A stretch of DNA of 16,806 nucleotides. Origin: an uncultured Actinomycetes bacterium (GTDB taxonomy: Bacteria; Actinomycetota; Acidimicrobiia; Acidimicrobiales; Microtrichaceae). The translations under genes were made by a program, and so were the position numbers. The notes under the pieces were generated by a model that was not told the DNA's origin, did not search any database, and worked only from the letters and a program-made list of their open reading frames with translations. The DNA is taken from positions 1 through 16,806 of the forward strand of contig CAJBIS010000480.1 of NCBI GenBank assembly GCA_903953195.1, in the 5' to 3' direction. Position 1 is the stretch's first letter. Each line of letters opens with the position of its first letter. Shown piece by piece: positions 13,694 through 16,806 of this stretch.

Positions 13694-14362
13694 ATGACCG
13701 ATGGGGCGACGAGCAGTGCTGACGTGGCGGCGATCGCCGAGGCGGTGCAGCTGTCGTGCCGGTTCACGACCGTCCGTGACGAGCAGACGGGCGTGCACCT
13801 CGAGCGCATCGGCCACTTCACCCGGGTGATCGTCGATGGTCTCGTCGACGACGAGGTGATCGATCTGCGGACCGCGGACCTCATCCACCTGCTCGCGCCG
13901 TTGCACGACATCGGCAAGGTCGGGATCCCCGACGCCATCCTGTTGAAGCCCGGGCCGCTCGGCGAGGCCGAGTGGGAGGTCATGAAGGGGCACACGGTGG
14001 TGGGGCGCCGGATGGTCGACCAGATCGTGGCGACCATCCGACTCGACGACCCGGAGCTGGTCACGACGATGAACAACGTCGTCGAGCTCCACCACGAGAC
14101 GATGGACGGCCGCGGGTATCCCCACGGGCTGGCCGAGGACGAGGTGCCCATCGAGGCCCGGGTGGTCGCCGTGGCCGACGTGTTCGACGCCCTCACGACC
14201 GAGCGCGCCTACAAGCCGGCCTGGACGATCCCCGAGACCATGGCGGAGCTGGAACGACTGGTGGAGAACAATCGTCTCGACGGTCGTTGCGTGGCGGTGA
14301 TGCAGCGGTCCGTCGACCGACTCGCCGAGGTCGGCCGGAGCGCCACCGACACCGCCGGCTGA
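13694..14362 (+). CDS. Stand-alone HD-GYP domain phosphodiesterase
   Basis: HD-GYP proteins hydrolyse cyclic di-GMP (some hydrolyse related cyclic dinucleotides). The 222 residues are little more than the catalytic domain. Visible are H35 (TGVHLERI), the HD pair H71-D72 with K75 (PLHDIGKVGIPD), H100 (KGHTVVG), H133-H134 (LHHETMDG), GYP at 141-143 (DGRGYPHGL) and D162 (VADVFDALTTERAYKPAW). All metal-ligand positions I can place are present, so it should be active. There is no receiver, PAS, GAF or membrane segment, so its signal input must come from a partner or from expression. A predicted leaderless promoter precedes it. Tad-type pili are often controlled by cyclic di-GMP, but a link to the nearby tad operon is inference. 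Confidence 0.92.
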   Translation: MTDGATSSADVAAIAEAVQLSCRFTTVRDEQTGVHLERIGHFTRVIVDGLVDDEVIDLRTADLIHLLAPLHDIGKVGIPDAILLKPGPLGEAEWEVMKGHTVVGRRMVDQIVATIRLDDPELVTTMNNVVELHHETMDGRGYPHGLAEDEVPIEARVVAVADVFDALTTERAYKPAWTIPETMAELERLVENNRLDGRCVAVMQRSVDRLAEVGRSATDTAG

Positions 14363-14401
14363 GCCGTTGACGCCCCATCCGTCGAGGAATTCCGAGATTT
14401 T

Positions 14402-14426
14402 CCGGGACGCCCGGAGGGCGTCCCGG
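14402..14426 (+). terminator. Perfect hairpin between the HD-GYP gene and topA
   Basis: An 11-base-pair perfect stem (14402-14412 with 14416-14426) closes a GGA loop, 40 bases after the HD-GYP stop codon. No T tract follows on the plus strand. It is a likely terminator isolating topA from the upstream gene. Confidence 0.65.
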
Positions 14427-14450
14427 TGGGAGGGTCCGGCGATGAAGTGT

Positions 14451-14481
14451 TTGACAGACCGCCGGACCCTGCCTTTACGTT
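14451..14481 (+). promoter_or_regulatory. Promoter of topA with consensus -35 and -10 (leaderless type)
   Basis: A perfect TTGACA (14451-14456) and a TACGTT (14476-14481) are separated by 19 bases. The -10 ends 7 bases before the GTG at 14489, so transcription should begin at the start codon. This is the only clear two-box sigma-70 promoter in the window; the spacer is two bases longer than the optimum. Confidence 0.65.
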
Positions 14482-14488
14482 GATCGCC

Positions 14489-16806
14489 GTGGGCAAGCCG
14501 CTCGTCATCGTCGAATCACCAGCCAAGGCCAAGACCATCGCGCGCTTTCTCGGCGACGACTACGTGGTCGAGTCCTCCATCGGTCATGTCCGCGACCTGC
14601 CGGCGGGCATGGCCGACATGCCGAAGAACCTCAAGGATCGGAAGTGGCCGATCGTCGGCGTGGACACCGAGAACCACTTCAAGCCCGTCTACATCGTCTC
14701 GCCCAACAAGAAGGACCACGTCCGCGAGCTGAAGGCGTTGGTGGCCGACGCCGACGAGCTCTATCTCGCGACCGATGAGGACCGCGAGGGGGAGGCCATC
14801 GCGTGGCATCTGCTCGAGGTGCTCAACCCGCAGGTCCCGGTGCGTCGGATGGTGTTCCACGAGATCACGCCCGACGCGATCCAGCACGCCATCGATCATC
14901 CCCGTGAGCTCGACCGCCGGCTCGTCGACGCCCAGGAGGGACGGCGCATCCTCGACCGCATCTACGGCTACGGGCTGTCGCCGGTGCTGTGGCGTCGCGT
15001 CGACGGCGCCCGCTCCGCCGGCCGGGTGCAGTCGGTGGCGACCCGAATGGTCGTGGAGCAGGAACGGGAACGCATGCGGTTCCGGTCCGCCACCTGGTGG
15101 GACCTGCGCGCCACGTTCCACCACGCCGCCACCGACCAGGACCAGACGTCGTTCCCGGCGACGCTCGTCGAACTCGACGGCGCCCGTCTGGCCACCGGCA
15201 AGGACTTCGATCAGGCCGGGCAGCTGACCAACGCGGATGCGGTGCTGCTCGATGAGGCCACCGCCTCGGGGCTGCGCGCTGCGCTGCTCGAACGACCGGT
15301 CGCGGTCGACTCGGTGGAGCGCAAGCCGTACACCCGTCGTCCGGCCCCGCCGTTCATGACCTCGACGTTGCAGCAGGAGGCGGGCCGCAAGCTGCGCATG
15401 TCGTCGTCCATGTGCATGTCGACCGCACAGCGGCTGTACGAGAACGGCTACATCACCTACATGCGGACCGACTCGACGACGCTGTCGGACACCGCGCTCA
15501 CTGCCGCCCGGTCGCAGATCCGTGAGTTGTACGGCGAGGCGTACCTGCCGGATGCGCCGCGGCGATACGCCAGCAAGTCGAAGAACGCCCAGGAGGCGCA
15601 CGAGGCCATCCGGCCAGCCGGCGAACGGTTCCGGACGCCGGACCAGGTGCGCGGCGAACTGCAGTCGAGCGAGCACGCCCTCTACGAGCTGATCTGGTGC
15701 CGCACCGTCGCGTCACAGATGAACGACGCCCGTGGTGAGTCGGTGCAGGCCCGCTTCTCGGCGACGAGTACTGATGACCGCGTTGCGACGTTCGCGGCGT
15801 CGGGCCGCACGATCCTGTTCCCGGGATTCCTCCGGGCGTACGTCGAGGGCTCCGACGACCCGGATGCCGCGCTCGACGACAAGGAGACGGTGCTGCCCGA
15901 CATGGCCGAGGGCGACGCCATGGTGACGGACACCCTCGACGCCGTCGACCACTCGACGCAGCCGCCCGCCCGCTACACCGAGGCGTCGCTGGTGAAGCGC
16001 ATGGAGGAACTCGGCGTCGGCCGGCCGTCCACCTATGCGTCGATCATCACGACCATCGTCGACCGCGGCTACGTCTGGAAGCAGGGCACCGCGCTCGTCC
16101 CCAGTTGGGTGGCGTTCGCCGTGGTCACGCTGCTCGAGCAGTACTTCCCGCACCTCGTCGACTACGCCTTCACGGCCCGGATGGAGGAGGACCTCGACGG
16201 CATCGCGTCGGGTTCGGAGGACCTCGAACCGTGGCTGACCCGCTTCTACTTCGGGATCGACGGCGCCGACGTCGACGCTCCCGACGCCGGTCTGCGTCGC
16301 ATGATCGACGACCGCATCGACGACATCGACGTGCGGGTCGTGAACTCGATCCCGCTCGGCGCCGACCCCGACGGCGTGCCGATCGTGGTGCGGGTCGGTC
16401 GCTACGGGCCGTACCTGCAGCGCGGTGACGGCGATGACCTGGAGCGTGCCTCCATTCCAGACGACATCCCGCCGGACGAGCTCACGCCGGAACGGGCCGT
16501 CGAGCTGCTCGAGGCGCCGTCGGGTGACCGCGACCTGGGCGAGCATCCCGAGACGGGCCTGGTCGTGCACCTGAAGAACGGTCGGTTCGGCCCGTACGTC
16601 CAGGAGGGCGAGTTCGATGACGAGTCGGGTACCAAGCCGCGTACCGCCTCGCTCTTCTCGTCCATGGACCCGGCCACGGTCATGCTCGACGACGTGCTGC
16701 CGCTGCTGGCACTGCCCCGCGAGGTCGGCGCCGATCCCGCCGACGGCGTGGTGATCACCACACAGAACGGCCGCTACGGCCCGTACCTGAAGAAGGGGAC
16801 GGACTC
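14489..16806 (+). CDS. topA: DNA topoisomerase I (type IA), 3' end outside the window
   Basis: It relaxes negative supercoils by cutting one DNA strand. The visible 772 residues start with the Toprim strand KPLVIVESPAKAKTIARFLG (E9) and contain the metal-binding TDEDREGEAIAWHL (D96, D98, E100) and GARSAGRVQSVATRMV (173-188). The nucleophile is Y324 in GYITYMRTDSTTLS, and AQEAHEAIRPAG and the conserved LGVGRPSTYASII block follow. After the core come actinobacterial C-terminal repeats of the GR(Y/F)GPY type at 637, 698 and 761, and the frame is still open at the edge. Unlike the Escherichia coli enzyme there are no zinc-finger cysteines in the visible tail. GTG 14489 is chosen because the conserved N-terminus begins there, directly after the predicted promoter, with no Shine-Dalgarno site. 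Confidence 0.97.
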   Translation, partial: MGKPLVIVESPAKAKTIARFLGDDYVVESSIGHVRDLPAGMADMPKNLKDRKWPIVGVDTENHFKPVYIVSPNKKDHVRELKALVADADELYLATDEDREGEAIAWHLLEVLNPQVPVRRMVFHEITPDAIQHAIDHPRELDRRLVDAQEGRRILDRIYGYGLSPVLWRRVDGARSAGRVQSVATRMVVEQERERMRFRSATWWDLRATFHHAATDQDQTSFPATLVELDGARLATGKDFDQAGQLTNADAVLLDEATASGLRAALLERPVAVDSVERKPYTRRPAPPFMTSTLQQEAGRKLRMSSSMCMSTAQRLYENGYITYMRTDSTTLSDTALTAARSQIRELYGEAYLPDAPRRYASKSKNAQEAHEAIRPAGERFRTPDQVRGELQSSEHALYELIWCRTVASQMNDARGESVQARFSATSTDDRVATFAASGRTILFPGFLRAYVEGSDDPDAALDDKETVLPDMAEGDAMVTDTLDAVDHSTQPPARYTEASLVKRMEELGVGRPSTYASIITTIVDRGYVWKQGTALVPSWVAFAVVTLLEQYFPHLVDYAFTARMEEDLDGIASGSEDLEPWLTRFYFGIDGADVDAPDAGLRRMIDDRIDDIDVRVVNSIPLGADPDGVPIVVRVGRYGPYLQRGDGDDLERASIPDDIPPDELTPERAVELLEAPSGDRDLGEHPETGLVVHLKNGRFGPYVQEGEFDDESGTKPRTASLFSSMDPATVMLDDVLPLLALPREVGADPADGVVITTQNGRYGPYLKKGTD

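Noticed and set aside
14516..15676. 386-residue antisense frame in topA
   Set aside because: It covers the topoisomerase catalytic core on the other strand and has no start signal or motif.
1..16806. CRISPR arrays, tRNA or rRNA genes, insertion sequences, phage or defence genes
   Set aside because: I saw no regular repeat-spacer pattern, no cloverleaf or rRNA signature, no transposase or integrase motif and no compositional island; codon use looks uniform across the window.

Overview
The window is a stretch of chromosome from a very GC-rich bacterium, most likely an actinobacterium and plausibly of the Acidimicrobiia/Ilumatobacter type. This rests on strong G/C bias at third codon positions, frequent GTG starts, an actinobacterial-style Tad pilus operon, a HrdB/SigA-like sigma factor, and a tad-helicase-STAS-topA gene order that I recall from Streptomyces and, in part, Mycobacterium. 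No mobile element, rRNA, tRNA or CRISPR array is visible. Most genes are core or housekeeping genes.

Layout. (1) 1-2247: two glutamine synthetases of different classes are transcribed divergently: a type I enzyme (minus strand, cut by the left edge) and a complete eukaryotic-like type II enzyme (plus strand). The 250-base gap between them carries repeated GTTCAC/GTGAAC half-sites. (2) 2283-4614: a strong hairpin terminator, then glutamine-dependent NAD+ synthetase and a translationally coupled gene of unknown function. (3) 4615-5839: a 286-base structured leader/promoter region and a 312-residue primary-type sigma factor. (4) 5840-9645: a six-gene Tad (Flp) pilus operon, TadZ-TadA-TadB-TadC-Flp-TadE, in which every junction is a 4-base NTGA overlap. 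(5) 9679-12379: a convergent MrfA/Hrq1-type DUF1998 helicase on the minus strand and a divergent STAS-domain (anti-anti-sigma fold) protein. (6) 12367-14362: an acyl-CoA dehydrogenase of the ACAD10/11-like type (minus strand) and a stand-alone HD-GYP phosphodiesterase. (7) 14402-16806: a hairpin, a clear promoter and the start of DNA topoisomerase I (cut by the right edge).

How the genes fit together. The left part joins ammonia assimilation to glutamine-using NAD synthesis. The right part is the conserved actinobacterial topA/helicase/STAS/tad neighbourhood. Two features stand out. Six of the genes have a TANNNT -10 hexamer ending 6-9 bases before the start codon and no convincing Shine-Dalgarno sequence between, the expected signature of leaderless or near-leaderless transcripts. 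The STAS protein, which sits where BldG sits in Streptomyces, has lost the phosphorylatable serine of the family: the usual D-S-S-G-L-G reads D-P-L-A-L-G. I found no wholly unknown multigene system. The best candidates for new biology are the STAS variant, the coupled orphan gene after NAD synthetase, and the repeated operator-like elements before the glutamine synthetases and the Tad operon.
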